60,566 bases of DNA from Nitrosomonas aestuarii (GTDB lineage Bacteria > Pseudomonadota > Gammaproteobacteria > Burkholderiales > Nitrosomonadaceae): contig NZ_QAAE01000019.1 in NCBI RefSeq assembly GCF_003046585.1, forward strand, positions 1-60,566. The letters are read 5' to 3'. Position 1 is the stretch's first letter; each line of letters starts with the position of its first letter. A model generated the notes under the pieces. It worked only from the letters and a program-made list of their open reading frames with translations, searched no databases and was not told where the DNA came from. Both the position numbers and the translations under genes were made by a program. Below, piece after piece: positions 1 to 10,669 of the stretch.

Positions 1-161
1 TCCATGCCATGTGAGTACGCAAACGTACGCTGATACCAGATCCAGAATATCGCGACCGCCAGCATGATACCCATGCCCAGTTTGTAGTACTTGGAGTCGT
101 ACCACAATGACATGTCGTAGCCGGCACTTGCCGCACTGCTCGTTCCCATTGTTGTTGCCAT
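1..161 (-). CDS. amoC: Ammonia monooxygenase subunit C, N-terminal part (cut by window edge)
   Basis: This is the first ~53 codons of AmoC, a membrane subunit of the copper-dependent ammonia monooxygenase that oxidises ammonia to hydroxylamine. The visible residues include [16 protein letters not shown], then a hydrophobic segment around residues 32-44 and [12 protein letters not shown], which match my memory of Nitrosomonas AmoC closely. The start is fixed by an exact AAGGAGGA Shine-Dalgarno sequence six to seven bases upstream. The rest of the gene, and probably amoA and amoB, lie to the left outside the window, so whether this is an operon copy or a stand-alone amoC cannot be seen. Identification is recall-based but the match is strong. 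Confidence 0.93.
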   Translation of the reverse strand, partial: MATTMGTSSAASAGYDMSLWYDSKYYKLGMGIMLAVAIFWIWYQRTFAYSHGM

Positions 162-366
162 GTTTATTCCTCCTTACTTACTTGTTAATTAACACTACTA
201 CTTCTCTTGTTCTTAATACTAATTAATTAGTACTGCTCTTTTTGCAACAGCTATTGACACCCCCATAGGCGCCTTTTTCACTGTAACCAACAGGCTAGTC
301 GACCTTGATATATAAAGTCAAGTCATTTGTCATAAAATCTCCACCTGTAGTGTAGGGATTTGCATT

Positions 367-395
367 ATATTATTCGATAATATTTGCATTTTCAA
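367..395 (-). promoter_or_regulatory. Candidate sigma70 promoter for amoC
   Basis: On the minus strand, TTGAAA (390-395) and TAATAT (367-372) are separated by exactly 17 bases, a good sigma70 match. The inferred start of transcription would be near 360, leaving an untranslated leader of ~200 bases before amoC. The whole 162-513 stretch contains no gene and is very AT-rich. A second, weaker candidate has TTGACT at 316-321 with a poor -10 near 292-297. Nitrosomonas amoC genes are known to have tandem promoters, so two starts would not surprise. Confidence 0.5.
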
Positions 396-513
396 TATCC
401 TAAATCAGCCTTAACATCTAAATATAAATTTACAGTGAATTTTATTTATACAGATATTATCCATTAGTCAGTTACAATTTTTTTACTACATTATTTTTAG
501 TTGATCCAAGAAT

Positions 514-3500
514 TCAATTACTCCAAGTACGCCACCCTTTCAGCATTGGAAAAAACAAACCCAGCCGTATGGCCCGCGTATCGATTTTTCGAAAAAAATT
601 AGCGTAATTATTAAGCTGGTGTCGGTATCTTTCTTGCTCCCTGTCAAGAAATGATTCAACTCCAGAGCCCTCATGACTGCTTGTTTTATAATCGATAATC
701 CATCGAATATTAGTTGCATCACAAAAAGTTCGGTCTATCACATAATCAACTACATTCCCATCAATCACGCCTGTCAACCTCAATTCATTCTGGGCCTCAT
801 ACTGTTCACCAAGAATCCATCGTCCACGTCGATCCGATATGGAATTGGTCAGCGCAATCACAATACGTTCAACCGCTTGCTCCAGCGTTTTATCATCAGC
901 ACTCAGACCGTTCTTTAACAACCCATATGCAAACTTTTTACGCATTGATTGCACACGCTCAGCATCCCATCCTTTCAGTTTGTCTTCTGCAATTTGTTGC
1001 AACCAGCGATGCACAATACTGCCGACATGCTTCGCCACTTCACTAGCCCATGAGAACTCGATTTCATGATTCAAGTTTGTAATAATATGTGATCGCTTCC
1101 AGCTAACCGCTTTTGGCGCCACCGGTAGCTGCCAAGCTGTTGTCAATCTTAAAATAGACTGATCAACACATTGTTTTTTATAGCCATCACCTGCTTTTTC
1201 ACTCTGACAATGCTGCAATTCCTGCGGCTGCATTCTAGCTGCATTGATATAAACGTGCTCAACTGCCGGCCAGAGTCTTTTTAATAAACTGCCTGACCGC
1301 GGTTGATGCAATTCTGGCTCGCCATCTTTCGCATTGATTTGAGTATGTCCAAACAAATGCAAGTATTTTTTTGCACGTGTTGCCGCGACATACAGTAAAC
1401 GCTCCGCCTCATAGTTTTCTTTTTTGCGCTCAAGTGATTCCATCCATATATTAATGGAATCATTTTCTTTTCCAACTTTCTGAATAGGTGCCAGAAATAA
1501 ATCAGTTTCGCTGACGTCATGTGAATTCAATTCGTCATTATCCGTGTTCTCACGGCGTGGCTGCTCCATCCAATTGAGCAGTTGTCTACCTCTTGTTTTT
1601 GAGGTATAACCTAGTCCTGGCACCAACACCGTATCAAATTCAAGTCCCTTAGACTTATGGATGGTCATAATCTGCAATTGCACATCCGCATTAAAATCTG
1701 CAGACGCAAAAAGCTTTGCCAACTTTTCCTCAAACTTTACAAAATCCAGTATATTTCCAGCTTTCTCATGTTTTTCAAGATATTCAAAAAAAATCATTGC
1801 GTCATTCAGCGAATCTCTAATCGATTTATCCTGCACAATTTGAGCATCCGCAGTCGCATTCACATTCGTGCCTCGTAGATGACTTATGGAAGATTTATCA
1901 ATGCAACCGGGCCCACCCAGCGCCTTCCAGGCGAACTCAACCGTTGTGCGCAGCAATTGACGATATCGATTTTGCATACATTGCACGAATACTTTACTGA
2001 CACGCCGCAATCTTTCAATACCATCACGTGAAAGGGAGTGCCAACAGTTTTCATCACTCACAAGCTCCCAGATTGTCTCTGTTTTCCACGTTGATTGCCC
2101 ATCATGATCAATTGTTTGAACAGATATCAGTGACTGCAAATCGTCAAGCTGCAAACCACACCATGGCGCACGTAATACTGCCAGCCATGCCAGGCGATCA
2201 GCCGGGTTCGATAATGCACGTGTAAGCATCAACAGGTCCTGCACGATAGGCTTATGGTAAAGCGCATCAATTTCCACTGCATGAAACCGCAAACCAGATA
2301 ATTTCAGAGTTGTAACAATTTCACTCAAATGACTGCGATTACGCACCAAAACCGCAATTGAATCTGTCGGATTACTTTGTCTGGATTGCAATATAACCGT
2401 CAGTACTTTGGCTGCCTCAGCAAATGACTCTTTCTCAAAAGCCGGATGAACGGTAACCGCCTGGCCAGACTGTTCAGCATGTACTGCTATTGACGGCGTA
2501 TATGGCACCGCACCAACGGCAATATCCTCATGAGCGGGCATAATTTGCTTGAAAGCATTATTAATCCAATGGACAATTCCCTGTTGTGAACGGAAATTAC
2601 TGCGTAATGTAATCGGATGTAGTTTCACACCTCCGATTCCTGTCTGGCGTGATTGTAAAAACAGGCCTACTTCCGCTTCCCGGAATCGATAAATCGATTG
2701 CATGGGATCACCCACTGCAAACAAACTTCGGCTGTCACCAAATTCCCATGCAACCACCAGTTTTTCAATCAGCTGATATTGACTAATTGAAGTATCCTGA
2801 AACTCATCAATCAATAAATGTTTAATACGATAGTCCAGCGCTAGCGCAAGATCTGTAGGCATCTCAGAATCGCCAAGCGCTGCAAGCGCACTTTGTGATA
2901 CCTCAATAAAGTCTACTTGACCGGTTAACTGAAATATTATTTTCAGTTGCGCCACTGCATATGGCAGCAACCGTGTGATAGCACCCAGTATCTCCCATTG
3001 ACTATCACTGTAGACAGGTAATGGCAACTGTCGTATATCCTGCAGAGCCTGCTGCAAAACATTGTTCGTTTTAAGCGCATTGATTACATTTATAATGCGT
3101 ATTTTCCACGCTTGCGCGTTTTCTTTCTCCTTTTTGGTCTTACCTGCCGGGAAACCCTGCCTTGTATCCAGTTTTTTACGCCACTCGCCATTGGCTTGTA
3201 ACAATAAATCTGCAATAGCACACCATTGTTCAACATTTTCCGGCAATGCAATAAGATCACGGCCAGCAATCATCACAGAAGATTGTTGTAGCGTTGAGAG
3301 ATTTGCCGCGGCATAACGCACTAACGCAAGCAGTTCATCCTGTATTTCACCGGGAATCAAACCGCACAGATGATCAACAACATTCTGGCGAAAGTTTTTA
3401 AGTGATGTTTCCAATTCATCGCGTGTTTTTCGGTGAATATGCCGTAACCAATGGTCGCGTCGCGCCAGCATACCTACTAACAGATTCTCAATACGAGCCA

Positions 3501-4056
3501 TATCGTTATCCAGATGCGTCAGCAACATTTCAATATCATCTGCGATGTCGTGATCTTGATTCAACAACGCGACTGTTGCACGAACCGCTTCAAGATAGTA
3601 TTCCTCAGGGTTTTCTGTTGTTTCAGGTTGCGAGCCAAATTTTGACAATACCGGCATTTGCTGTGTTAACGAGGCACATAATGAATCGATGGTTTGTATC
3701 CGCAATCGTGCCGGATTTTCAACTATATGCCAACCTGCCTTGCGATCCCGCTGTATAGCAGCAATGGCAAGTTCGCAGGTCAATCGATCAAATGCATTCT
3801 CGGGTCGGGCTAAGGTATTGTTTGCTTTTTTTAGTGCATTCAGAATACGTTCACGCATCTCGGCGGCAGCTTTCCGGGTAAATGTAATTGCTACAATTTC
3901 TTCAGGGTTGTCAACGCATGTTAAGAGACGAAGGTAACGTTGTATTAACAAACCAGTCTTACCTGACCCTGCCGGCGCCTGAACAATAAATGAACCTGCC
4001 GGATCAAGTGCGCGCAAACGATCAGCTGCATCAGGTGCGCTTTGAAATTCAGTCAT
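514..4056 (-). CDS. addA: AddA-type UvrD-family helicase with C-terminal PD-(D/E)XK nuclease
   Basis: A superfamily 1 helicase-nuclease of ~1180 residues, probably the AddA half of a double-strand-break end-processing enzyme. It has a Walker A motif (QAPAGSGKT, residues 26-34), a DEFQDT Walker B, the UvrD signatures VGDPMQSIYRFREA and TIHKSKGLEFDTV, and AATRAKK. A C-terminal nuclease signature is seen in WIIDYKTS. I start it at ATG 4056 rather than at an in-frame ATG 120 bases upstream, because ATG 4056 overlaps the addB stop by eight bases (ATGACTGA), a typical coupled start, and is followed at once by helicase-like sequence. It acts with the adjacent addB. Betaproteobacterial AddAB-like pairs are often annotated only as 'UvrD helicase' or 'exonuclease V-like'. 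Confidence 0.88.
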   Translation of the reverse strand: MTEFQSAPDAADRLRALDPAGSFIVQAPAGSGKTGLLIQRYLRLLTCVDNPEEIVAITFTRKAAAEMRERILNALKKANNTLARPENAFDRLTCELAIAAIQRDRKAGWHIVENPARLRIQTIDSLCASLTQQMPVLSKFGSQPETTENPEEYYLEAVRATVALLNQDHDIADDIEMLLTHLDNDMARIENLLVGMLARRDHWLRHIHRKTRDELETSLKNFRQNVVDHLCGLIPGEIQDELLALVRYAAANLSTLQQSSVMIAGRDLIALPENVEQWCAIADLLLQANGEWRKKLDTRQGFPAGKTKKEKENAQAWKIRIINVINALKTNNVLQQALQDIRQLPLPVYSDSQWEILGAITRLLPYAVAQLKIIFQLTGQVDFIEVSQSALAALGDSEMPTDLALALDYRIKHLLIDEFQDTSISQYQLIEKLVVAWEFGDSRSLFAVGDPMQSIYRFREAEVGLFLQSRQTGIGGVKLHPITLRSNFRSQQGIVHWINNAFKQIMPAHEDIAVGAVPYTPSIAVHAEQSGQAVTVHPAFEKESFAEAAKVLTVILQSRQSNPTDSIAVLVRNRSHLSEIVTTLKLSGLRFHAVEIDALYHKPIVQDLLMLTRALSNPADRLAWLAVLRAPWCGLQLDDLQSLISVQTIDHDGQSTWKTETIWELVSDENCWHSLSRDGIERLRRVSKVFVQCMQNRYRQLLRTTVEFAWKALGGPGCIDKSSISHLRGTNVNATADAQIVQDKSIRDSLNDAMIFFEYLEKHEKAGNILDFVKFEEKLAKLFASADFNADVQLQIMTIHKSKGLEFDTVLVPGLGYTSKTRGRQLLNWMEQPRRENTDNDELNSHDVSETDLFLAPIQKVGKENDSINIWMESLERKKENYEAERLLYVAATRAKKYLHLFGHTQINAKDGEPELHQPRSGSLLKRLWPAVEHVYINAARMQPQELQHCQSEKAGDGYKKQCVDQSILRLTTAWQLPVAPKAVSWKRSHIITNLNHEIEFSWASEVAKHVGSIVHRWLQQIAEDKLKGWDAERVQSMRKKFAYGLLKNGLSADDKTLEQAVERIVIALTNSISDRRGRWILGEQYEAQNELRLTGVIDGNVVDYVIDRTFCDATNIRWIIDYKTSSHEGSGVESFLDREQERYRHQLNNYANFFRKIDTRAIRLGLFFPMLKGWRTWSN

Positions 4057-6856
4057 GCTCAGTATCTTGTTCTTCGGTGATTGACTCAATACGCTCATAA
4101 ATACGGCAAAATGGCTTAATTTCGCAATACTGGCAGGTGAGCGGATAATTTTTTGGTAAAACACTGGCATCACCATTCAAAAAACCATCTGCCAGATTTA
4201 TAAAATCCTGCTTCCATCTTGCGATTAATTTATCCCACGTTGAAAAATTTGCGCATGCTTTTATTTCGTTAAATGCTTTTACACCCGGTAACAATTCCTG
4301 TTCGCGCGCAATTCCTGAAAAATCCATTTGCCCTGGTTTTACCGAAGCAAATACTACGCCTGCTGCATCAGGTATGTCAGGCTGTACCATAACCAGATAA
4401 AGTGGCAACTGGGGCTCGTCAGGACGCTCTCCCAGCATTGTATTAATTCCATGCAAACGGGTTTTGTAATCAATGATGAGCCGCTGCCCATCATCGAGTT
4501 TGTCTACTCTGTCCAATCGCACTTTCAATACCAGTTGCCCTACCTGGACGGTGCTTTGTTCCTCAGTCGCAACAACACTGAAACCCCCACGCTTTCTTTC
4601 TTTATCCAGCCATTCGCGCACCAGATTTATTAATCGTCGCTGTTCAATTGCTGCTAAACGTTCCGTCAAAGCAAAAGGCCGTCGTTGTTTTATTACCAGA
4701 ATCGCTTTATTGGCCGCATCTGTCAGCATCCTCGTTAAATCACCAGAAGCAATAGTATCGAGCGATTCTTTTGTTTTCAGTTGTCGCCATATCAGGCACA
4801 AAGCATGATGCACTAGTATTCCACGTTCCATCGCATTAAATCCCACATGCGGCTCTTCTCTACTTTTGATTTTCACTCGGTGACGCGCCCACGCACGAAA
4901 CGGACAAGCCGCATAATCTTTAATAACTGTCACACCACCCTTGATTTCCCGTTTACCGGCCGGCTGTACAGCATAATCCACAATACTTTCAAGACATGCT
5001 GTTGCTATGATTGAGTCAAGATGATTCATATATTGAGGCAAATCAAGCGAGCAATCCGGAATTGACCGTATCATCTGACTCGGCGCCATTTCCTGCGCAT
5101 CGGCGCGATTACTGAACTTAGGGTGACTTAAAACCACTTCTCCGGCACAGGACAGCCAGCCGTCTTTCAATTGGCGTGAGTAATTCAGTGCTTCGGCTGT
5201 CGACGCCATGGGTATCCGAACTTTTTTTTGTAGTTCGTATGGCAGAAATGGATTCGGTCGTGGACGCAATGGCCATTGCTCGTCCGACAGACCCATGACC
5301 CATAGATGATCAAAAGTCATACCTGCCGCTTCCAATACGCCTAATATTTGAATAGGAACACTTGGTGTTTGCGGTTGAAACAAAGTATTCTGTGCCATAT
5401 ATTTCAACCGTTTGAATGCTTCTTTATATAGCGATGTGGATATTACCCGATCCAGCGTTGCAAAATCTGCCAAGACCTCATGCCATTTTTGTAACGTCTG
5501 GTACTCTGTAGAATCCAGAGTACGCTCTCCTGGAAACCCCATTATCTGCAATACTTGGGAAATTAACTGCGCATAAACGGCATGCTGACCCTTGCGTGGC
5601 AAATTATGCTGACGGAAAGCGCGAAGTGATAACAGATTTTTGATGAGTATCGGGCACTTGGGTCCACTACTTTTGGCACTCCCCTCGTCTGTGCTCTCTA
5701 TTTGTTGAATGAGCATCACTAGTTGTTCCAGTGTAATGAACGGCTCAGCGTATTGACACAGTTGCATGTCCAATAAAGCCCGATGATTCAATTCAGACTC
5801 ACCACCTTCCAGAAAAGGGGAACGCAACAAACAACCAGCACGATCAAACGGCAAACCCTGTCCCATCAATTCCAATATCGAAAAAGCGGTATCAACAAGA
5901 GGATAAGCAGTCAGCGGCAAACCCAACGATATATTAAAAGGCATATTCTGCCGTTGTTGCGAATTTTTTTGTGGCAATGCATCCTGCACATCCGGTTGCA
6001 TTACCTCACCAAAAATTCGCAGAACAGCATTTCGATAATTTCCCAATGCAGGCACGATTACACCGATTGATGCCGCATGATTAGCTTCGAGTCGCGATCG
6101 CGCCCATACAGCCGCTCGATAAATTTCTTCCTGCCCGTCAACATAACAGGTACGGCTAATACCTGCGACTCCTGATTGGTCCTGTAAAATAATCTGGGGT
6201 TTTACCTGAATGACTTCACAACCTGCTTTCTGCAATTTATCCAAGAAAAACAATTGTTGCGGCGTCAAATTTTCGAAACCATAGCAAAACAAGTAGTTAA
6301 ATTTTGCCATGTTCATCTGTTCAAATGAATTGACAATCAGATCAACAAGACAGGCTGGATCAATCAGATGTTTTTCTGCAAGTAGCGTTTCGTAATTATC
6401 AGCCCATATTTGAAACACTTTGCTGTCATCATTCAGCACATAATGTTTGCCTTCAGCTGATAAACGCCAGACATGACGCAACTGCCAGGCTTCATAGGCA
6501 TGGCGGGCTGTCTGTGTAATATTTAATAATGCTCTGCCAATGTCAGAAGACTGAATCACCTTTTCCCACAGCACATGTGCTTGCGCTGATGTTAATAGCA
6601 GCGGTATATCCTGAAAATCGCTGGAATAAAGTACATCCAGATAAATACGCTCAAGAAAAGATGTAAATGGAAGTATATCGGCTGAGTGCCAGACTGCTTT
6701 GTGTTGATTGGTCTGGTGCTGATTAAAGCTGTCTTTAAGCGCCTGAGCAAGTCTGCGGTTTGGCGTTACAACTGTTGTTGTTACCGTTATACCGCTATTC
6801 AGGCGCTTAAAAAACGCATCAAAAGGAAGTTGTGGAAATTGAGATAGGTCTAGCAT
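4049..6856 (-). CDS. addB: AddB-like PD-(D/E)XK nuclease / probable DNA repair protein
   Basis: A 935-residue protein with a C-terminal PD-(D/E)XK nuclease domain (LIIDYKTR) and a cysteine pattern of an iron-sulfur staple: one Cys in DYAACPFRAWARHR and three in the tail CQYCEIKPFCRIYE. This arrangement is known for AddB and related nucleases. The N-terminal part resembles an inactivated helicase, with no obvious Walker A; TPNRRLAQAL sits where AddB-like proteins have a P-loop-like strand. It lies 26 bases downstream of fdxA and overlaps addA, so the pair should be made together. The family in Betaproteobacteria is often called 'probable DNA repair protein'; the addB symbol is functional by analogy. 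Confidence 0.82.
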   Translation of the reverse strand: MLDLSQFPQLPFDAFFKRLNSGITVTTTVVTPNRRLAQALKDSFNQHQTNQHKAVWHSADILPFTSFLERIYLDVLYSSDFQDIPLLLTSAQAHVLWEKVIQSSDIGRALLNITQTARHAYEAWQLRHVWRLSAEGKHYVLNDDSKVFQIWADNYETLLAEKHLIDPACLVDLIVNSFEQMNMAKFNYLFCYGFENLTPQQLFFLDKLQKAGCEVIQVKPQIILQDQSGVAGISRTCYVDGQEEIYRAAVWARSRLEANHAASIGVIVPALGNYRNAVLRIFGEVMQPDVQDALPQKNSQQRQNMPFNISLGLPLTAYPLVDTAFSILELMGQGLPFDRAGCLLRSPFLEGGESELNHRALLDMQLCQYAEPFITLEQLVMLIQQIESTDEGSAKSSGPKCPILIKNLLSLRAFRQHNLPRKGQHAVYAQLISQVLQIMGFPGERTLDSTEYQTLQKWHEVLADFATLDRVISTSLYKEAFKRLKYMAQNTLFQPQTPSVPIQILGVLEAAGMTFDHLWVMGLSDEQWPLRPRPNPFLPYELQKKVRIPMASTAEALNYSRQLKDGWLSCAGEVVLSHPKFSNRADAQEMAPSQMIRSIPDCSLDLPQYMNHLDSIIATACLESIVDYAVQPAGKREIKGGVTVIKDYAACPFRAWARHRVKIKSREEPHVGFNAMERGILVHHALCLIWRQLKTKESLDTIASGDLTRMLTDAANKAILVIKQRRPFALTERLAAIEQRRLINLVREWLDKERKRGGFSVVATEEQSTVQVGQLVLKVRLDRVDKLDDGQRLIIDYKTRLHGINTMLGERPDEPQLPLYLVMVQPDIPDAAGVVFASVKPGQMDFSGIAREQELLPGVKAFNEIKACANFSTWDKLIARWKQDFINLADGFLNGDASVLPKNYPLTCQYCEIKPFCRIYERIESITEEQDTEHD

Positions 6857-6882
6857 GCGGCACTAAGATACCGCAATTCTGG

Positions 6883-7206
6883 TTAACGCTGCAATTCATC
6901 CAGTTTATCAGTCACGCTGGCCCACTCATCAGCATCGGGCAATGCGTCTTTTTTTTCAATAATTGGCTGCCACTCTTTAGATAGCTCAGCATTTAACGCG
7001 ATAAAATCCAGTTGCGAGTCAGGCACATCATCTTCTGCATAAATCGCCTCAACCGGACATTCAGCAACACATAACGTGCAATCGATACATTCATCTGGAT
7101 CAATTACCAAAAAATTAGGTCCTTCACGAAAACAATCAACAGGACATACATCTACACAATCAGTATATTTACATTTTATACAATTTTCTGTTACTACATA
7201 AGCCAT
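6883..7206 (-). CDS. fdxA: Seven-iron ferredoxin FdxA
   Basis: A 107-residue [3Fe-4S][4Fe-4S] ferredoxin that shuttles electrons in the cytoplasm. The two cluster-binding regions are visible: [18 protein letters not shown] at residues 9-26 and [12 protein letters not shown] further on, with the first motif modified as expected for the 3Fe cluster. The C-terminal extension and length fit the FdxA family. It is the first gene of an apparent fdxA-addB-addA run; the ferredoxin lies 26 bases before a nuclease with its own Fe-S motif, but no functional link is established. Confidence 0.93.
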   Translation of the reverse strand: MAYVVTENCIKCKYTDCVDVCPVDCFREGPNFLVIDPDECIDCTLCVAECPVEAIYAEDDVPDSQLDFIALNAELSKEWQPIIEKKDALPDADEWASVTDKLDELQR

Positions 7207-7377
7207 GAAACTATTCCTTGCGTGACACTAATAGAATCCGCTATTTTAGCAGAATTTTATTCTTCATCGCCAATATATGTAAGGCAATAATGAATAACTG
7301 TATAGCCGCAAACGTTTAGTGATAGCGACAATAGTTCTCAGCTTTGTCAGAAGCAGCATCAGTGATCAGTGGTAATT

Positions 7378-8274
7378 CTATGCGGTTAATAATCTAAGCG
7401 CTTCCCAATACTTTTCTACAGTCTGCCGAATCACCTCATCCGGCAAAACTGGAACAGGGGGCTTTTTGTTCCAATTCTGTTTTTCCAGCCAATCTCGTAC
7501 AAACTGTTTATCATAGCTGGGAGGACTGATGCCTGTCTGATATTGGTTTACAGGCCAGAAACGGGACGAATCCGGTGTCAGCACTTCGTCTATCAGATAT
7601 AATTCGCCAGCATCATCGAGTCCAAATTCAAATTTGGTATCCGCGATGATAATACCTCTTTGTACAGCATATTCTGCTGCTTCAGTGTAGAGCTGAACTG
7701 CTTTGTTCTTGACTCGGGTGGTCAACGCTTGCCCCAGCTGGCGTTCCACTTCTGGCAATGCAATATTTTCATCATGCGCACCCACTGCTGCTTTGGTAGA
7801 CGGCGTAAAAATAGCACCGCCAGGTAATTTTTCCGCCTGTTTCAGTCCTGGAGGCAACGGGATACCGCAGACTGCAGCGGATTGTTGATAATCTTTCCAT
7901 CCTGAACCGGCGATATAACCACGCACAATGGCTTCGACCGGTAACGGTTTGAGTTTTCGAATGACAAAAGCGCGGTCAAGGACCTGCTCGCGTTCATTTG
8001 CCGCCACAATTGATTCGGGTGCAATACCGGTCAGGTGGTTGGGAATGATGTGGGATAATTGCTTAAACCAGAATGCAGATAAAGCGGTTAGCAATTTTCC
8101 TTTGCCGGGCACCGGATTAGGCAATATCACATCAAATGCTGAAATTCTATCTGTCTGTACAATCAATAATTTGTCATCGTCTACTGCATAAATATCTCGC
8201 ACCTTGCCGCGATGCAGGAAAGTCAGACTTTTGATATGCGTTTCAAATAACGCGCATTCCTTTGTGGATATCAA
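7378..8274 (-). CDS. purC: Phosphoribosylaminoimidazole-succinocarboxamide synthase
   Basis: SAICAR synthetase, which joins CAIR and aspartate using ATP in purine synthesis. The 298-residue length fits the longer form found in many Proteobacteria and yeast. Visible family sequence includes [19 protein letters not shown] near the N-terminus, [20 protein letters not shown] and [11 protein letters not shown], and [13 protein letters not shown]. It is the last gene of purE-purK-purC, 22 bases after purK, consistent with one transcript. Confidence 0.96.
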   Translation of the reverse strand: MISTKECALFETHIKSLTFLHRGKVRDIYAVDDDKLLIVQTDRISAFDVILPNPVPGKGKLLTALSAFWFKQLSHIIPNHLTGIAPESIVAANEREQVLDRAFVIRKLKPLPVEAIVRGYIAGSGWKDYQQSAAVCGIPLPPGLKQAEKLPGGAIFTPSTKAAVGAHDENIALPEVERQLGQALTTRVKNKAVQLYTEAAEYAVQRGIIIADTKFEFGLDDAGELYLIDEVLTPDSSRFWPVNQYQTGISPPSYDKQFVRDWLEKQNWNKKPPVPVLPDEVIRQTVEKYWEALRLLTA

Positions 8275-8296
8275 TACAGATTCCTTTGCGTTTAAT

Positions 8297-9439
8297 CTAG
8301 TTAGATTCTATTACCTGTTTAATATGCAACGCTTTTGTTAACGCCTGATCAGCGGTTTCACCAAGCACAGTGAAATGCCCCATTTTACGTCCCGGCCGCG
8401 CTGCCCGCTTACCATACAAATGCAGTTTAGTGGATGGTTGCTGTAACACAAGCAACCAATCCGGTTCGCCATTTTGCCACAAGTCACCAAGCAGATTAAC
8501 CATCACGCTCGGCTTATGCAATGCTGTATTACCTAACGGCAACTCACATAATGCGCGCACTTGTTGTTCAAACTGCGAGGTTATACAGGCATCAATGGAA
8601 AAATGCCCGCTATTATGCGGGCGCGGTGCAATTTCGTTTATAACCAGCTGACCATCTTCAAGCAAAAAAAATTCAACACATAACACGCCCCGGTAATTCA
8701 AGGTATCGGCTACATTTCCGGCAATTTCCAGAGCCTGCTTTGCAGTTTCTGCAGAAACCCTGGCCGGCACAATGCTGATATCGAGTACGCCGTTCATATG
8801 CTGATTTTCCACAACAGGGAAACACACCATTTTGCCGTCACCCCCCCTTGTCAACACAACGGATACTTCACATTTCAGTGGTAATTTCTTTTCCAAAACG
8901 CAGGGAACCGACTTCATTTCAACAAATGCTGCACTTAGCTCGGTCTCATTATTTACATGCTTTTGACCTTTGCCATCGTAGCCAAACTGGCTGACTTTCA
9001 GTATGCCTGGAAACAGACCGGCAGTAGAATTTGTGAAATTCCTGAATTGCCCAGCTTGTTCAATGATTGCAAATGATGCAATGGAAAAATTATTTGCCTG
9101 TAAAAATTGTTTTTCGGAAATTCTGTTTTGCGCGATTGACACACTTTTTGCATCCGGACTGACAATACAAAATTCTGATAATTGTGCAAGTACCGCAGCA
9201 GGAATATTTTCAAATTCTGTCGTAATGGCGGCGCACTGTTTGCCAAGCCGTTGTAATGCTGCCCGATCAGTATATTCGGCGCAGATGAATTGATCGGCTA
9301 TCCGACCTGCCGGACTATCAGGATCAGAATCCAGCACAGTTACTTGATACCCCATCTGGTGAGCAGCCATGACAAACATACGACCAAGCTGGCCACCTCC
9401 TAATAATCCCAGCATTGCGCCTGGTAAAATAGACCTCAT
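8297..9439 (-). CDS. purK: N5-carboxyaminoimidazole ribonucleotide synthase
   Basis: ATP-grasp enzyme that carboxylates aminoimidazole ribonucleotide with bicarbonate, giving the substrate of PurE. It has the N-terminal nucleotide-fold signature [17 protein letters not shown], the ATP-grasp core [13 protein letters not shown], and [17 protein letters not shown] in the C-terminal part. The 380-residue length is normal. It sits between purE (21-base gap) and purC (22-base gap) and is probably cotranscribed with them. Confidence 0.96.
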   Translation of the reverse strand: MRSILPGAMLGLLGGGQLGRMFVMAAHQMGYQVTVLDSDPDSPAGRIADQFICAEYTDRAALQRLGKQCAAITTEFENIPAAVLAQLSEFCIVSPDAKSVSIAQNRISEKQFLQANNFSIASFAIIEQAGQFRNFTNSTAGLFPGILKVSQFGYDGKGQKHVNNETELSAAFVEMKSVPCVLEKKLPLKCEVSVVLTRGGDGKMVCFPVVENQHMNGVLDISIVPARVSAETAKQALEIAGNVADTLNYRGVLCVEFFLLEDGQLVINEIAPRPHNSGHFSIDACITSQFEQQVRALCELPLGNTALHKPSVMVNLLGDLWQNGEPDWLLVLQQPSTKLHLYGKRAARPGRKMGHFTVLGETADQALTKALHIKQVIESN

Positions 9440-9460
9440 TCAGTTCATTCTTTCTGTATG

Positions 9461-9949
9461 TTATTCCGGCAATTGCATAGCCGCAACACTGTCAGCCTGT
9501 TTCTCACGAAACGCGCTCAATTGTTTTCTTATTTGATCATCATTATTTGCGAGGATGGCAACTGCAAACAGCCCGGCATTGGCAGCGCCCGCTTCCCCAA
9601 TTGCGAAGGTCGCCACAGGGATACCTTTGGGCATCTGCACAATCGACAACAATGAATCCATTCCTTTCAAATAGCGTGAATTCACAGGAACACCCAATAC
9701 CGGCACTGTTGTTTTAGCAGCAATCATACCCGGTAGATGCGCTGCACCACCGGCACCGGCGATGATACATTGAATCCCGCGTTTACTGGCATTTTCTGCG
9801 AATTCAAACATAGTGTCCGGCGTACGATGCGCCGAAATCACGCGTGCTTCGTAAGAAATATTGAAATCTTTTAAAATGGCGACAGCATATTGCATAACGT
9901 CCCAGTCACTGTTACTGCCCATGACCACGCTAATCAGTGAATCTTTCAT
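9461..9949 (-). CDS. purE: N5-carboxyaminoimidazole ribonucleotide mutase
   Basis: Class I PurE of 162 residues, converting N5-CAIR to CAIR. The signatures VVMGSNSDWDVM, VISAHRTPD and AGAGGAAHLPGM are present, with the histidine of the last motif expected to act in catalysis. It is the first gene of purE-purK-purC; the 174-base gap upstream, shared with the divergent exbD, should hold its promoter. I see no convincing purine operator there. Confidence 0.96.
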   Translation of the reverse strand: MKDSLISVVMGSNSDWDVMQYAVAILKDFNISYEARVISAHRTPDTMFEFAENASKRGIQCIIAGAGGAAHLPGMIAAKTTVPVLGVPVNSRYLKGMDSLLSIVQMPKGIPVATFAIGEAGAANAGLFAVAILANNDDQIRKQLSAFREKQADSVAAMQLPE

Positions 9950-10123
9950 TAAAAAGGTCGGTGTTTAGTAATTTGAAAAAATGAAACAAAAACAGTTGAA
10001 AATTTATATGTATTAAGACATGCAAAATATCTTTCAATTATTTCTTTTATAACTTGCTTGTTTATAATACTTGCTTCAAGCTATATAATTTTAAACCATA
10101 TCTATAAATAAAAGCGTATTACT

Positions 10124-10555
10124 ATGAATTTTCAACGTGGCCGACAAAAAGAGGAACCGGAAATCAACCTGGTTCCGATGATTGATGTCTTACTGGTCAT
10201 ATTGATTTTTCTGGTCATTACTACAACTTATTCAAAGTTTGCCGAACTTGAAATCACGTTACCTGAAGCCAATACGGAAGAGGTCGACAAAAATATAGAA
10301 CAACCCAAGACCATTGATATTACTGTCAATGCGATGGGAGAATACACTATTAACTTAATACCTGTTAAAGCAACCAGTATTGAAAACCTGCGCGATGCGC
10401 TAAGCGCCGCCGCTGAAAATCAGCAAGATCCGCTGATTATTATTAACGCTGACGCAAAGGCAACACATCAATCGGTCATTACTGTGATGGAAGCCGCCCG
10501 TCTCACAGGATACAATAAAATCACCTTTACTACAGAAATGAAGCGTAATGATTAA
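10124..10555 (+). CDS. exbD: ExbD/TolR family biopolymer transport protein
   Basis: A 143-residue inner-membrane protein of the ExbD/TolR family, which works with an ExbB/TolQ partner to turn proton-motive force into mechanical energy for TonB- or Tol-dependent processes. A short cytoplasmic N-terminus with the family motif EINLVPMIDVLLVILIFLV carries the conserved membrane aspartate, and a periplasmic domain follows. There is no exbB or tonB next to it in the window, so the partner is encoded elsewhere. A TATAAT-like box lies ~30 bases upstream. ExbD versus TolR cannot be decided from this alone. Confidence 0.85.
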   Translation: MNFQRGRQKEEPEINLVPMIDVLLVILIFLVITTTYSKFAELEITLPEANTEEVDKNIEQPKTIDITVNAMGEYTINLIPVKATSIENLRDALSAAAENQQDPLIIINADAKATHQSVITVMEAARLTGYNKITFTTEMKRND

Positions 10556-10669
10556 TTTCATTATGGCCTTACCAACAAAATTAAACAACAACACCCATAA
10601 AAACAGACATAACAATAAGAACAACGCTCGTTACATTTTAATTTGAAACTATTAACATAGGAGATTAGC

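Noticed and set aside
4057..4176. An upstream start that would lengthen addA by 40 residues
   Set aside because: The extension lies inside addB coding sequence and has no family-like residues; the ATGACTGA overlap fits better.
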